A DNA stretch of 64,000 nt from Clostridiales bacterium (GCA_015055605.1 SVHV01000001.1:439026-503025), one strand, 5' to 3'. Counted from the first letter of the stretch, positions 47,711 through 57,822 are shown. A program made the numbers and translations. The notes: generated by a model not told the origin, from the letters alone.

Positions 47711-47735
47711 TAAAATAGATATAAAGGAGATTTAT

Positions 47736-48176
47736 ATGAAAGTTGTTTTATTAAAAGACCTAAAAGGTAAAGGCAAAAAAGGTGATATTATTGAGATTTC
47801 TACTGGATATGCTCAGAATTACTTAATACCACAAGGAATAGCAAAACCTGGAACATCTAGCAATCTAAACGAAGCAAATCAAGCCAAAGAAGCTCAAGCA
47901 TATCATAACGAACAAAATAGATTAAAAGCTGTAGAACTAAAAAATACTCTTGAAAAAACACAAGTTACTATCAAAGTAAAATGTGGCACAACAGGTAAAG
48001 TATTTGGTTCTGTTACTAATAAAGAAATTTCAGAAGCTCTATCTCAACAAGGACTAGAGGTAGACAAAAAGAAAATTGAAACAGATACAATTAAAACTGT
48101 TGGCTTATTTGATATCAAGGTTAGATTACACCCTACTGTAGTAGCAAACCTAAAAGTAGATATAGTTGCTGAATAA
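47736..48176 (+). CDS. rplI: 50S ribosomal protein L9
   Basis: Protein of the L1-stalk base. The start is set at the ATG 6-7 nt after AAGGAG (MKVVLLKDLKGKGKKGDIIEISTGYAQNYLIP, 146 aa). The long connecting helix (NLNEANQAKEAQAYHNEQNRLKAVELKNTLE) and C-terminal domain follow. It is not linked here to the usual rpsF-ssb-rpsR or dnaB genes; it stands alone with its own promoter and terminator. Confidence 0.96.
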   Translation: MKVVLLKDLKGKGKKGDIIEISTGYAQNYLIPQGIAKPGTSSNLNEANQAKEAQAYHNEQNRLKAVELKNTLEKTQVTIKVKCGTTGKVFGSVTNKEISEALSQQGLEVDKKKIETDTIKTVGLFDIKVRLHPTVVANLKVDIVAE

Positions 48177-48182
48177 TGAAAA

Positions 48183-48216
48183 AAAAAACACATTAGATAA
48201 CTAATGTGTTTTTTTA
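48183..48216. terminator. bidirectional terminator
   Basis: A 12-bp stem (aaaacacattag / ctaatgtgtttt) with a 4-nt loop between rplI and the converging YitT gene. Confidence 0.85.
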
Positions 48217-49185
48217 TTACAAACTTTCCTCATCATTAGAAGACTCAAGAATTTTATCTTTTTTAACAGTTGATACAGCTTGACTTTCCATATTTTCTTG
48301 AACTTCTCTAGGCTTTGACCATGCACCTATAACCTCATTAACACTTGTTGAGAATACAAATGCAGCATCATCAGCTTCTAGAATAATTCGTTTAAGCATA
48401 CCAGTTTGGAATTTACTTACTAAGCAAGTTATCAATGCTCTTTCAGTTTTGTATCTCATTCCCATTGCTTTTTGCATTGTACAACCCCTACCTAATTTCT
48501 CCATGATATTCTTAGAAACTTCGTCAGGCTTAGTTGTAACAATATAATATGCTTTAACTTTCTTATAACCATCATTTACAAAATCTGTTGTATATATAGA
48601 AATCACCAACGCTATAATTGTATATGGTAAAATTTCTAAACCATTTGGGAATACAAACATAGATGCAAGCACAACAAATATATCAATAAATACGACGATT
48701 TGACCTATTGAAAATTGTGGTTTCTTTACTCTAACCATACAAGCCACCATATCTGTTCCACCAGTTGAACCACCAAATCTAACCACTAGTCCAACACCAA
48801 TACCCATAAGGATACCACCATAAATTGATGAAATTAGTGGCTCGTAATGTGCAAATCCAGAAATAAGTTCAAATACTTGCATAAATAATGAGTATACTGC
48901 TATACCAACAATAGCTTTGATTGCAAATACCTTACCCAATGTCTTAAGTGCAAATAAGAACAATCCTATATTTAATATAAAATATATAATCGCATTTGAT
49001 AGAAATGTTATTCCAACCATACCTAATAATTCATTAATAATAAGTGCAATACCAGAGAATCCACCAGTAGAAATATCATTAGGACTTAGGAAAAAACTGA
49101 ATGCAAAACCCATTATGATTGTTCCTAAACATATCATAACTATATCTAGTAAAAACTGTGTTTTTTTACTTGCTTTGATATACAT
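48217..49185 (-). CDS. YitT family membrane protein (DUF161 + DUF2179)
   Basis: A 322-aa integral membrane protein of the YitT family. The first ~200 residues form five to six TM segments, with FLSPNDISTGGFSGIALIINELLG and RFGGSTGGTDMVACMVR as the repeated DUF161 features; the cytoplasmic DUF2179 domain (YYIVTTKPDEVSKNIMEKLGRGCT) follows. The transported substrate is unknown. The ATG at 49185 is chosen because GAGG, 8 nt upstream, overlaps the alternative GTG at 49194. Own promoter downstream of rplL. Confidence 0.9.
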   Translation of the reverse strand: MYIKASKKTQFLLDIVMICLGTIIMGFAFSFFLSPNDISTGGFSGIALIINELLGMVGITFLSNAIIYFILNIGLFLFALKTLGKVFAIKAIVGIAVYSLFMQVFELISGFAHYEPLISSIYGGILMGIGVGLVVRFGGSTGGTDMVACMVRVKKPQFSIGQIVVFIDIFVVLASMFVFPNGLEILPYTIIALVISIYTTDFVNDGYKKVKAYYIVTTKPDEVSKNIMEKLGRGCTMQKAMGMRYKTERALITCLVSKFQTGMLKRIILEADDAAFVFSTSVNEVIGAWSKPREVQENMESQAVSTVKKDKILESSNDEESL

Positions 49186-49213
49186 AAAATTCACCTCTTC
49201 TATTTACAAATTA

Positions 49214-49242
49214 ATATTAGCACAAAGAGAAAATAACTTCAA
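49214..49242 (-). promoter_or_regulatory. promoter of the YitT-family gene
   Basis: TTGAAG, 17 nt, TAATAT on the minus strand, just after the rplL terminator. Confidence 0.55.
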
Positions 49243-49261
49243 TAATTTACAAGACAAAAAT

Positions 49262-49293
49262 AAAATATCCTATGCAATAACATAGGATATTTT
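49262..49293 (-). terminator. terminator of rplJ-rplL
   Basis: A 12-13-bp stem (aaaatatcctatg / cataggatatttt) with a 6-nt loop and U-run, about 25 nt after the rplL stop codon. Confidence 0.85.
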
Positions 49294-49317
49294 AATTAAC
49301 TAAATGGACAACTTAAA

Positions 49318-49692
49318 TTACTTAAGTTCTACAGTAGCGCCAGCCTCTTTTAATTTAGCCTCTAACTCTTTAGCTTCCTCAGCAGGAACATTTTGTTTGA
49401 TCTCCTTTGGAGCGCCGTCAACAAGAGCTTTAGCCTCACCAAGACCAAGACCTGTAACTTCTTTAACGATTTTGATAACTGCGATTTTGTTTGCGCCAGC
49501 CTCTTTAAGAACTACTGTGAACTCTGATTTCTCCTCAGCAGCAGCAGGAGCAGCACCAGCAGCAGCACCCATCATAGCAACAGGAGCAGCAGCGCTAACA
49601 CCGAACTCTTCCTCTAACATTTTAACTAATTCACTTACTTCCATAACAGAAAGTTTTTTGATTTCTTCAACAAATGATTTTAAATCAGCCAT
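49318..49692 (-). CDS. rplL: 50S ribosomal protein L7/L12
   Basis: Stalk protein that recruits translation GTPases, 124 aa. N-terminal dimerisation domain, Ala-rich hinge ([23 protein letters not shown]), and C-terminal domain ([33 protein letters not shown]). It lies 54 nt after rplJ. Unusually, rpoB does not follow. Confidence 0.97.
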   Translation of the reverse strand: MADLKSFVEEIKKLSVMEVSELVKMLEEEFGVSAAAPVAMMGAAAGAAPAAAEEKSEFTVVLKEAGANKIAVIKIVKEVTGLGLGEAKALVDGAPKEIKQNVPAEEAKELEAKLKEAGATVELK

Positions 49693-49746
49693 TTTATTTT
49701 TTCTCCTTAAATTTATTTTTTTATTATTTATAGTTTATTTTGCTTT

Positions 49747-50235
49747 TTAGTTTTGCTTCTCAGCGATTGCTTTCAATCCTCTAGCCAAAGCTGCAACTGG
49801 AGCATTGAGTGTACCAAGTAACATAGCAATAAGAACTTCTTTTGAAGGTACTTTTGCTAATTCTTCTACTTGTGCTTTATCCATGATTTGACCGTTAACT
49901 ACACCAAATTTAACAGCCATTTTGTTTAAGTCTTTTTGGTTTTTGCAGAAAACTCTAGCAGGAGCAACTTCATCTGTACTGTAAGCAACAGCAGTAGTTC
50001 CCTCAAGCATCTTAGGATCGTAATCAGTGATTCCCATATCGTTAAGTGCTCTAACAAGAAGTCTATTTTTGTATACTTTGTAAGATACAGCGTTCTCTCT
50101 AAATTCTTTTCTCATAGCAGTATCTTCAGAAACTGTAATACCACGATAGTCAACGAAAATGATTGACTTTGCATCTTTGAACTCAGACTTAATGCTCTCA
50201 ACTAATTCTTTCTTTAATTCTAAATTAGTGCTCAA
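49747..50235 (-). CDS. rplJ: 50S ribosomal protein L10
   Basis: Stalk base protein, 162 aa, with FVDYRGITVSEDTAMRKEFRENAVSYKVYKNRLLVRAL and a C-terminal L12-binding helix (PVAALARGLKAIAEKQN). With L12 it represses its own operon through the leader upstream. Confidence 0.96.
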   Translation of the reverse strand: MSTNLELKKELVESIKSEFKDAKSIIFVDYRGITVSEDTAMRKEFRENAVSYKVYKNRLLVRALNDMGITDYDPKMLEGTTAVAYSTDEVAPARVFCKNQKDLNKMAVKFGVVNGQIMDKAQVEELAKVPSKEVLIAMLLGTLNAPVAALARGLKAIAEKQN

Positions 50236-50257
50236 AATTTATGTCCTCCATTAGTTA

Positions 50258-50395
50258 TTAAAAACAAAACACCTTATGCCCTAAAAAAGATTCAAGCATA
50301 AGGTGGTAACTATTCCAACTTAAATTCTCTCCTCGGTAAGTGTTCTTGTGAACTTTACGACTAATGTCACTTACTGTCTTAGGGACTAGATATTT
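50258..50395 (-). ncRNA. ribosomal protein L10 leader with attenuator
   Basis: On the minus strand the leader holds the conserved AGACAGTAAGTG paired with ACTTACCGAGGAG, separated by a GTTCACAAGAAC hairpin, the signature of bacterial L10 leaders. It is followed by CACCTTATGC (50296-50305 region) pairing with GCATAAGGTG (50270-50279) and a U-rich run, a terminator before rplJ. Known model: L10(L12)4 binding favours termination. Confidence 0.85.
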
Positions 50396-50409
50396 CATTT
50401 CCGTTAGTT

Positions 50410-50438
50410 ATTTTATAATATATATATTAATTTGTCAA
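50410..50438 (-). promoter_or_regulatory. promoter of rplJ-rplL
   Basis: Consensus TTGACA, 17 nt, TAAAAT on the minus strand, predicting a start near 50403 and a ~165-nt leader. Confidence 0.8.
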
Positions 50439-50471
50439 TAGTTTTTCTCTAAATTACTTAATTTTTTACAA

Positions 50472-52046
50472 CTAAATATTTAGGTCAATAAACTCATCAT
50501 AAGTGATTTGTTTGTCAAATACTTTCTTATCTGTAATCTTGATAATTCTATTACATACTGTCTGCATAAGCTCTTGGTCATGAGATGTAAGTAGTAGATT
50601 ACCCTTATAATTAATCAATCCCTTATTTAGAGCAGTAATACTCTCAAGGTCTAAGTGGTTTGTTGGCTCATCAAATAACAATACATTACCAGAGGTTAAC
50701 ATCATCTTAGCTAACATACATCTCACCTTCTCTCCACCACTGATAACTTTTGCTTTCTTAAGTCCCTCTTCTCCTGAGAAAAGCATTCTACCTAACCATG
50801 AACGAAGGAATGTTTGCTCTTTCTCTTTTGAGAACTGTCCTAACCAATCTACTAAAGATAGATTACAGTTGTCAAAGAATGGGTTGAAGTTTTGTGGGAA
50901 GTATGAATATGTTATAGTCTTACCCCACTTTACTGTACCTGTATAATCAGTATCTTCTCCAGACAAGATATTAAATAAAGCACTAATAGTTGTACTCTTA
51001 TCACTAACAAGACCTATTTTTTCGTTCTTATTTACTGTGAAACTAACATTCTCAAATACACCTGGTTTAGTTAGGTTTTCAACTTTTAAAATATCATTAC
51101 CAGCTTCTCTCTCAATTTCAAAGTTGATATATGGATATTTTCTACTACTAGGTTTAATATCATTTAGAGTAAGTTTTTCTAATTCTTTCTTTCTAGAAGT
51201 TGCCTGCCTACTCTTACTAGCATTAGCAGAGAATCTAGCAATAAATTCTTGTAACTCTTTCGCTCTAGCCTCCATCTTTTTGTTAGCTTCTTTCTGTTGT
51301 CTAAGAAGTAACTGACTAGTTTCATACCAGAAGTCGTAGTTTCCTAAGAAAATATTAATCTTACCATAGTCAACATCGCAAATATGTGTACAAACATTAT
51401 TTAAGAAGTGTCTATTGTGAGATACGATAATTAGGATATTCTCAAAGTTAATTAAGAAATCCTCTAACCACTTAACTGATTGAATATCTAAGTTATTTGT
51501 AGGCTCGTCAAGTATCAAGATATCAGGGTTACCAAATAGTGCCTGAGCTAAGAGAACTTTAACCTTGATAGGAGCATCAATATCAGACATTTTTTCATAG
51601 TGTAGAGCTGTATCTACGCCTAAACCATTCAGTAATATGCCCGCATCACTTTCAGCCTCCCAGCCACCTAATTCTGCAAATTCAGCCTCTAGCTCTGCAG
51701 CCTTCATACCATCTGCCTCGCTAAAATCAGGTTTGGCATAGAGTTCATCTTTTTCTTTCATAATAGCCACAAGTCTTTTATGACCCTGTAAGACTGTATC
51801 TATAACTGTAAAGTCGTTAAATGCCTCTTGATTCTGATTAAGAACAGACATTCTCTCGCCTGGTGAAACAATAACTTCACCCTTCTGTGGTTGTAATTCC
51901 CCAGACAAAACTTTTAGGAATGTTGACTTACCAGCACCATTCGCACCGATAACACCATAACAATTACCTTTAGTGAATTTTAGATTAACCTCATCAAATA
52001 GTTTTCTACTACCGAATTGAACTGTAACATTACTTACTTGTATCAT
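50472..52046 (-). CDS. ABC-F ATPase (YkpA/YbiT-like)
   Basis: Soluble ABC protein with two nucleotide-binding domains and no TM; ABC-F proteins act on the ribosome. The 524-aa sequence closely follows YkpA-type proteins (GNCYGVIGANGAGKSTFLKVLSGEL, LLAQALFGNPDILILDEPTNNLDIQS, ARFSANASKSRQATSRKKELEKLTLNDIKPSSRKYPY). NBD1 Walker A and NBD2 signature (ISGGEK) are intact, but NBD1 signature reads MSDIDAPIKVKV and NBD2 Walker A reads GLVSDKSTTI, so one composite ATP site appears degenerate. It lies between rplA and rplJ, interrupting the usual L11-L1-L10-L12 order. Confidence 0.9.
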   Translation of the reverse strand: MIQVSNVTVQFGSRKLFDEVNLKFTKGNCYGVIGANGAGKSTFLKVLSGELQPQKGEVIVSPGERMSVLNQNQEAFNDFTVIDTVLQGHKRLVAIMKEKDELYAKPDFSEADGMKAAELEAEFAELGGWEAESDAGILLNGLGVDTALHYEKMSDIDAPIKVKVLLAQALFGNPDILILDEPTNNLDIQSVKWLEDFLINFENILIIVSHNRHFLNNVCTHICDVDYGKINIFLGNYDFWYETSQLLLRQQKEANKKMEARAKELQEFIARFSANASKSRQATSRKKELEKLTLNDIKPSSRKYPYINFEIEREAGNDILKVENLTKPGVFENVSFTVNKNEKIGLVSDKSTTISALFNILSGEDTDYTGTVKWGKTITYSYFPQNFNPFFDNCNLSLVDWLGQFSKEKEQTFLRSWLGRMLFSGEEGLKKAKVISGGEKVRCMLAKMMLTSGNVLLFDEPTNHLDLESITALNKGLINYKGNLLLTSHDQELMQTVCNRIIKITDKKVFDKQITYDEFIDLNI

Positions 52047-52145
52047 TTTTTTACCTATCTTTATTTATTTTTTACTAAAATAGTTTAACTAATTATTGCT
52101 CAAATGTCAAGGCATTATTACCCCTAGAGCCTAGTATAACTAGAA

Positions 52146-52182
52146 ATAAAAAATACCTACCTATAAGGTAAGTATTTTTTTA
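52146..52182 (-). terminator. terminator of the rpmG-rplA operon
   Basis: On the minus strand AATACTTACC...GGTAGGTATT (one G-U pair) with U-run, just after the rplA stop codon. Confidence 0.8.
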
Positions 52183-52185
52183 AAA

Positions 52186-52866
52186 TTAATATTGTACTTT
52201 AATTCCAGGACCCATTGTGCTAGAAAGAGATACTGATTTAATATATGTACCTTTTGCAGCAGCTGGTTTAGCTTTGATAATAGCGTCCATAAGAGTTGTC
52301 ATATTCTCAGAAAGTTTCTCTGTACCGAATGAAACTTTACCAATCATAACGTGAACAATATTGTTCTTATCAAGTCTGTACTCAACTTTACCAGCTTTGA
52401 TTTCTGAAATAGCTTTAGCTAGGTCAGTTGTAACTGTACCACTCTTTGGGTTTGGCATTAAGCCCTTAGGACCTAATACTTTAGCAATTCTACCGATAAC
52501 TGGCATCATGTCTGGAGTAGTTACGCAGACATCAAATCCGAACCAGTTCTCAGATTGAATCTTTGCTACCATATCTTCAGCGCCTACAAAATCGGCTCCT
52601 GCTTTTTTAGCAACTTCTGCATTGTCACCCTTTGCAAGTGCTAAAATTTTCTTTGTTTTACCTGTTCCGTGAGGAAGTACAACAACTCCTCTAACTTGTT
52701 GGTCGGCATTTCTACCATCAACACCTAACTTAATGTGTAATTCAACTGTCTCGTCAAATTTAGCACTTGCAGTTTTAACAACTAAGTCTAGTGCATCTGC
52801 TACTGTATATTGAGTAGACTTGTCTACTAATTTAGCAGATTCAATATATCTTTTACCTTTCTTCAT
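52186..52866 (-). CDS. rplA: 50S ribosomal protein L1
   Basis: L1-stalk protein, 226 aa, and in many bacteria the repressor of rplK-rpl[36 protein letters not shown] and [15 protein letters not shown] are diagnostic. It lies 56 nt after rplK. Confidence 0.97.
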   Translation of the reverse strand: MKKGKRYIESAKLVDKSTQYTVADALDLVVKTASAKFDETVELHIKLGVDGRNADQQVRGVVVLPHGTGKTKKILALAKGDNAEVAKKAGADFVGAEDMVAKIQSENWFGFDVCVTTPDMMPVIGRIAKVLGPKGLMPNPKSGTVTTDLAKAISEIKAGKVEYRLDKNNIVHVMIGKVSFGTEKLSENMTTLMDAIIKAKPAAAKGTYIKSVSLSSTMGPGIKVQY

Positions 52867-52922
52867 ATTTTTTCTTCTCCTTGTGGTTTTAGTGAATAAT
52901 TAATAGATTTTTATTCTCCCAC

Positions 52923-53351
52923 TTATTCAATTACTGTCACACCCATACTTCTGCAAGTACCCTCGATCATGCTCATAGCTGATTCTAAGTTTGCAGCATT
53001 TAGGTCTGGCATTTTTAATTCTGCGATTTCTTTAACTTGTGCTTTTGTTATTTTTGCAACTTTTGTTTTAATAGAGTTAGGTGAACCACTCTCTATTCCA
53101 CAGGCTTTCTTAATAAGAACTGCTGCTGGTGGTGTCTTTAGTACAAAAGTGAATGATCTGTCAGCATAAATAGTTACAACTACAGGGATAATAAGTCCTG
53201 CTTGTGGAGCTGTCTTCTCATTGAAGTCTTTTGTGAATGATGGAATGTTAATTCCGTAAGGTCCTAAAGAACTACCTACTGGTGGAGCAGCTGTTGCCTT
53301 TCCTGCTGGTAATTGCAATTTAACGACTGCAGTAATTTTCTTTTCTGCCAT
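52923..53351 (-). CDS. rplK: 50S ribosomal protein L11
   Basis: GTPase-centre protein, 142 aa. [35 protein letters not shown] and [25 protein letters not shown] are canonical. A GTGGGAG...ACCAC helix sits just upstream. Confidence 0.97.
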   Translation of the reverse strand: MAEKKITAVVKLQLPAGKATAAPPVGSSLGPYGINIPSFTKDFNEKTAPQAGLIIPVVVTIYADRSFTFVLKTPPAAVLIKKACGIESGSPNSIKTKVAKITKAQVKEIAELKMPDLNAANLESAMSMIEGTCRSMGVTVIE

Positions 53352-53384
53352 TTTCTTCCTCCTGCCAATATCCTTTTGGCAAAT

Positions 53385-53428
53385 GTGGTATAAGTGAAAT
53401 GCATTGCAATGATTTACATTTCTCCCAC
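53385..53428 (-). promoter_or_regulatory. probable L1-binding leader before rplK
   Basis: On the minus strand GTGG...CCAC encloses GAAATG / CATTTC, leaving an asymmetric internal loop (GA against ACTTATA). This GTGGGAG...ACCAC arrangement before rplK is the usual shape of bacterial L1 regulatory sites, which mimic the L1 site on 23S rRNA. Confidence 0.6.
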
Positions 53429-53467
53429 TATATTTAAAATGGATTGCTCCATATTAAACCAAAATAA

Positions 53468-54154
53468 TTAAACTTTTCTTACCTGGTCTAAGTTTAAATC
53501 AACTGGTGTATTTCTACCAAACATCTCAACCATAACTTTACACTTAGCATTTTCTCTATCAACAGAGATAACATTACCTGTAAAGCCATTAAGTGCTCCG
53601 TCCAATACTTCAACTAAATCATTTTCTGTAATAGAAACATCTACAACAGTATTTTTCTCTAGTCTCATTTTACGGATTTCTTCTTCAGTCATGTGAAGTG
53701 GTCTACCCTTTGGTCCTACGAAACCAGTGATACCCCTTGTTCTAGTTACAGCGTGCCAGATATCATCACCATAAATCATCTTTACCATAATATATCCAGG
53801 CATAACCTTTCTAGAAACAATTTTCTTTTTACCATTCTTATCCTCTACAACATCTTCCATAGGGATAACAATGTCAAAAATTCTCTCGTGTAAATTATAT
53901 TTATCTTTAACAATCTCTAGGTTCTCTTTAGCAACATTCTCATAGCCAGAGAAAGTATGTAAAACATACCACTTAGCGTCTTCCATTGTGCTATCTACTT
54001 TTACCTCTGTAGTATCGTCAATACGATTCTCATTTACAGGTGCAGTAGCTTGTGCCTCAATAGCTTCTTCACTAATTTGGCTATCCTCTACTGTTGCATC
54101 AGACTCTAGGATTTCTTCGTCTACTTGAGACTCTAAAATTTCTTCATTCTCCAT
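53468..54154 (-). CDS. nusG: transcription termination/antitermination protein NusG
   Basis: RNA polymerase elongation factor. The NGN domain begins at AKWYVLHTFSGYENVAKENLE (~residue 60) and the C-terminal KOW domain is near residue 175 (ENDLVEVLDGALNGFTGNVISVD). A strongly acidic N-terminal extension of ~57 residues (MENEEILESQVDEEILESD...) makes it 228 aa rather than ~177. Confidence 0.96.
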   Translation of the reverse strand: MENEEILESQVDEEILESDATVEDSQISEEAIEAQATAPVNENRIDDTTEVKVDSTMEDAKWYVLHTFSGYENVAKENLEIVKDKYNLHERIFDIVIPMEDVVEDKNGKKKIVSRKVMPGYIMVKMIYGDDIWHAVTRTRGITGFVGPKGRPLHMTEEEIRKMRLEKNTVVDVSITENDLVEVLDGALNGFTGNVISVDRENAKCKVMVEMFGRNTPVDLNLDQVRKV

Positions 54155-54192
54155 GAGAAATCTCCTTTCATCATTATTTAATTAATCTACAA

Positions 54193-54570
54193 TTATGATA
54201 TTAATAAATTATAAAGTAAACTGAATAATTTATCCATACCGAAAAGTAGAACAGTACATATAGCCACAACAGCGACAACAACGCAAGTATTCTTTACAAC
54301 CTTACCAAAAGATGGTTTAGATACTTTTTGGAACTCGCTCAAAACTTCTGTTGCTGTTCTCTTAAGAGACTTTCTAGTTTTAGTCTTCTTAGAAGGTTTC
54401 TTAGCAACAACTTTTTTCTCAGTCTGCTCTGACTTAGTTTCTTTTTTAGCTTTCTTAGTTTGAGCTTTGGTTTCAACTACTTCTGTAGTCTCTTGTTCTT
54501 GACTCTTAACATCTGGAGTAATTACTTCAACTTCTTCACTACTCTCAGTCTGTGTTTTCTTTTTTGCCAT
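54193..54570 (-). CDS. secE: preprotein translocase subunit SecE with charged N-terminal extension
   Basis: Essential single-TM partner of SecY. The SecE core is the last ~60 residues: ATEVLSEFQKVSKPSFGKVVKNTCVVVAVVAICTVLLFGMDKLFSLL, with the amphipathic helix then the TM. In front lie ~65 residues of Lys/Glu/Thr-rich sequence, making it about twice the usual length. The ATG at 54570 gives MAKKKTQT; an in-frame GTG two codons upstream lies nearer the AAGGG and cannot be excluded. Between rpmG and nusG as usual. Confidence 0.93.
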   Translation of the reverse strand: MAKKKTQTESSEEVEVITPDVKSQEQETTEVVETKAQTKKAKKETKSEQTEKKVVAKKPSKKTKTRKSLKRTATEVLSEFQKVSKPSFGKVVKNTCVVVAVVAICTVLLFGMDKLFSLLYNLLIS

Positions 54571-54590
54571 TTTCACTATTTCCCTTAAGA

Positions 54591-54740
54591 TTATTTAGTC
54601 TCTTTATGAACTGTATGCTTTTTACAGAATTTGCAGTATTTTTTTACTTCGATTCTATCTGGGTCATTTTTCTTGTTCTTTTGACTATCATAGTTTCTTT
54701 GTTTACATTCAGTACAAGCAATGATAATATTATCTCTCAT
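54591..54740 (-). CDS. rpmG: 50S ribosomal protein L33
   Basis: A 49-aa zinc-binding ribosomal protein: [22 protein letters not shown]..., with C9, C12, C36 and C39 as the zinc site (C+ form). First gene of the secE-nusG operon, with GGAG-like SD (AGAAGGAG). Confidence 0.95.
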   Translation of the reverse strand: MRDNIIIACTECKQRNYDSQKNKKNDPDRIEVKKYCKFCKKHTVHKETK

Positions 54741-54778
54741 ATCTTTCTCCTTCTAGCCCTACGGCTCTAGCCAGTTAA

Positions 54779-54807
54779 TTTTAACACACACACTTTCCGT
54801 ATGTCAA
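54779..54807 (-). promoter_or_regulatory. promoter of rpmG-secE-nusG-rplK-rplA
   Basis: Consensus TTGACA, 17 nt, TTAAAA (or 18 nt, TAAAAT) on the minus strand, ending ~38 nt before the rpmG start codon. Confidence 0.75.
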
Positions 54808-54949
54808 TGCTTTTCACAATAAAAAATAGAGCCTTTTCCAACTAAAACTCTATAACTTATCATATTGCTATATATAATATATAATATTTTTAACCAAAAA
54901 TCAAGTGTTTTTTCAATTTTTTAGTATTTAATTTTGTCTAAAAGTATCA

Positions 54950-54982
54950 AAAAAAATAGACTGACTAAATAGTCAGCCTATG
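54950..54982 (-). terminator. terminator of the unknown gene downstream of tuf
   Basis: On the minus strand GGCTGACT-ATTT-AGTCAGTC (one G-U pair) is followed by an eight-U run, a few nt after the stop codon at 54986. Confidence 0.85.
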
Positions 54983-54985
54983 TAT

Positions 54986-56362
54986 TTACATATCCATACC
55001 CATATCATCTTTTTGGGCTTGTATCCTTCTCCTCTGTTCCTCTTCTTGTTTGATACGATTCTGGTCATTTAAATAATTATAAATTTCATCATAATTACTC
55101 TTCTTTGCCCTTGATTTTTCTTCTGCAGTTAGAGGTGTCTTAGGTGCAGGTTCTTCTTTTACAACGCTTTCTTGAGCCTTTGCCTTAGTTCTCATAGCAT
55201 CAAGTTTTCCTCTAATATCTGACATAGAGGTAGATGCTTTTTTAGTCTTAACTTCTGGCTCTTTCTCTTTCGGTTGTTGTATTGCCTGAGCCTCTTCTTT
55301 TACCTTATTCTCTTTTACCTCTTTAGCACCCTCTTCTTTTACTTCAAACTCAAATGTAGGAGGTGCTTCTTCGATAACAACTCCTTGCTCTCCATATACT
55401 GCAACTGTATCTTGGAAGTCTTTGGCGTCATTTTCTCTATTTCTTCTTTCCTCACCCTCTTTGAGCACTGTCATCTTTTCTTTATCTTCTTTTGATAACA
55501 TGTTTAGGGCTTTATTTCCCATTTTTTGGTGAATTTTACCAACATTCTCAGTAAATGTTTCTAGAGCACCAGCTGTCATATCCAAAAACTGTTGTTCTTG
55601 TCCAGCATAGTTCTCGCTAGTACCAGAAATCTCTTCTATGCACTTATCTAGTAATTCATTGAGAATCTTATAATTTTTCTCTTTTAAGAAGAATTTTTCA
55701 ATTCTAGCATATTCTTCATTAAATAATTCAAGAACAGCATTACTAAAAGGATTATTCATTTTAGTAAGAGCTGAATATCTAGCAGTAAAATATTTACCAT
55801 AAGCATCTAAACATTTCTCATCTGATAATTTTTCTAGAAACAAAGAGTATTGTTTTTTAGCCAAAATATAGCTTTGAGACAACATCTCGTCATCAACTAA
55901 TTTTCTACCTCTACCCTCGTCTTCGTCATTATTAGAAGAGCCAGTATCTTTAGGATTAACATTGAAAAATTTGAATGCAGATTCCATAAAATTAGTAACA
56001 GTCTTTTGGAAAACAGCAAGTTTGGTTTTAATAGTATTTTGCATATAGCCATTGATTTTATCAACAGCCTCTAAAAGATAAAGGGTTGCACTTGCCTTTG
56101 CCTTATTATTTGTTTTTTTACTAAAAGATAACTGGAATGTTATTTGACCAAAACCTAAAAGGTCTCCCACACAAAATAAAGAATTATCAAATGATGTTGT
56201 TTTTTGTTTTGGTAATTTAATCAATTCGTCAATAATCTGTGGCGAAATAAAATAAACTCCTTGGTCGTCATAATCGCCTAGAAGATTGTTCTTATAAACA
56301 TCAATTCTTTCAGTCACAAAATTGTCCTGTGTTTCTTTTCTAGTTAAATCCATCTCTGACAT
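54986..56362 (-). CDS. unknown protein with charged, disordered C-terminal third
   Basis: A 458-aa cytoplasmic-looking protein I do not recognise. Residues 1-~115 look folded (GVYFISPQIIDELIKLPKQ, SLFCVGDLLGFGQITFQLSF), ~115-300 are helical with many aromatic and Lys residues, and ~300-458 are Glu/Lys-rich and probably disordered, ending KQEEEQRRRIQAQKDDMGMDM. No signal or TM. A TATAAT lies at 56392-56397 with only a weak -35, and it has its own terminator, so it is a separate unit set between the tuf terminator and the rpmG operon. Confidence 0.7.
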   Translation of the reverse strand: MSEMDLTRKETQDNFVTERIDVYKNNLLGDYDDQGVYFISPQIIDELIKLPKQKTTSFDNSLFCVGDLLGFGQITFQLSFSKKTNNKAKASATLYLLEAVDKINGYMQNTIKTKLAVFQKTVTNFMESAFKFFNVNPKDTGSSNNDEDEGRGRKLVDDEMLSQSYILAKKQYSLFLEKLSDEKCLDAYGKYFTARYSALTKMNNPFSNAVLELFNEEYARIEKFFLKEKNYKILNELLDKCIEEISGTSENYAGQEQQFLDMTAGALETFTENVGKIHQKMGNKALNMLSKEDKEKMTVLKEGEERRNRENDAKDFQDTVAVYGEQGVVIEEAPPTFEFEVKEEGAKEVKENKVKEEAQAIQQPKEKEPEVKTKKASTSMSDIRGKLDAMRTKAKAQESVVKEEPAPKTPLTAEEKSRAKKSNYDEIYNYLNDQNRIKQEEEQRRRIQAQKDDMGMDM

Positions 56363-56569
56363 AAAAAACTCCTTATTTTAGGCTATATAAAATTATAACA
56401 CGAAAAAAACAAATTTAAAAACAAATAACAGTATATATATAAATAAAAAACCATATATATACTAATGAAAAAAATCCTTCATTTAGATAGAATTGACAAT
56501 TTAAAAATCACTAAATTTAGAGAATATTATTAATTTTGCATAATACTATTAAAGAGCAGATTTAGAGCA

Positions 56570-56602
56570 AAAAAAGAAACTGCAAATTAATTGCAGTCTC
56601 TC
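56570..56602 (-). terminator. terminator of the str operon after tuf
   Basis: On the minus strand AGAGACTGCA...TGCAGTTTCT followed by a six-U run, about 20 nt after the tuf stop codon. Confidence 0.8.
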
Positions 56603-56619
56603 CGTTTGTCTATTTCAAA

Positions 56620-57822
<1,203 letters not shown>

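Noticed and set aside
47682-47735. Longer N-terminal form of L9 starting at 47682.
   Set aside because: The extra 18 codons overlap a consensus promoter, and AAGGAG sits just before the ATG at 47736 that gives the standard L9 N-terminus.
54825-54855. ATAGAG...CTCTAT followed by a U-run on the minus strand upstream of the rpmG promoter, looking like a terminator.
   Set aside because: The stem is only 6 bp with a bulged extension, and a much better terminator for the upstream gene lies at 54950.
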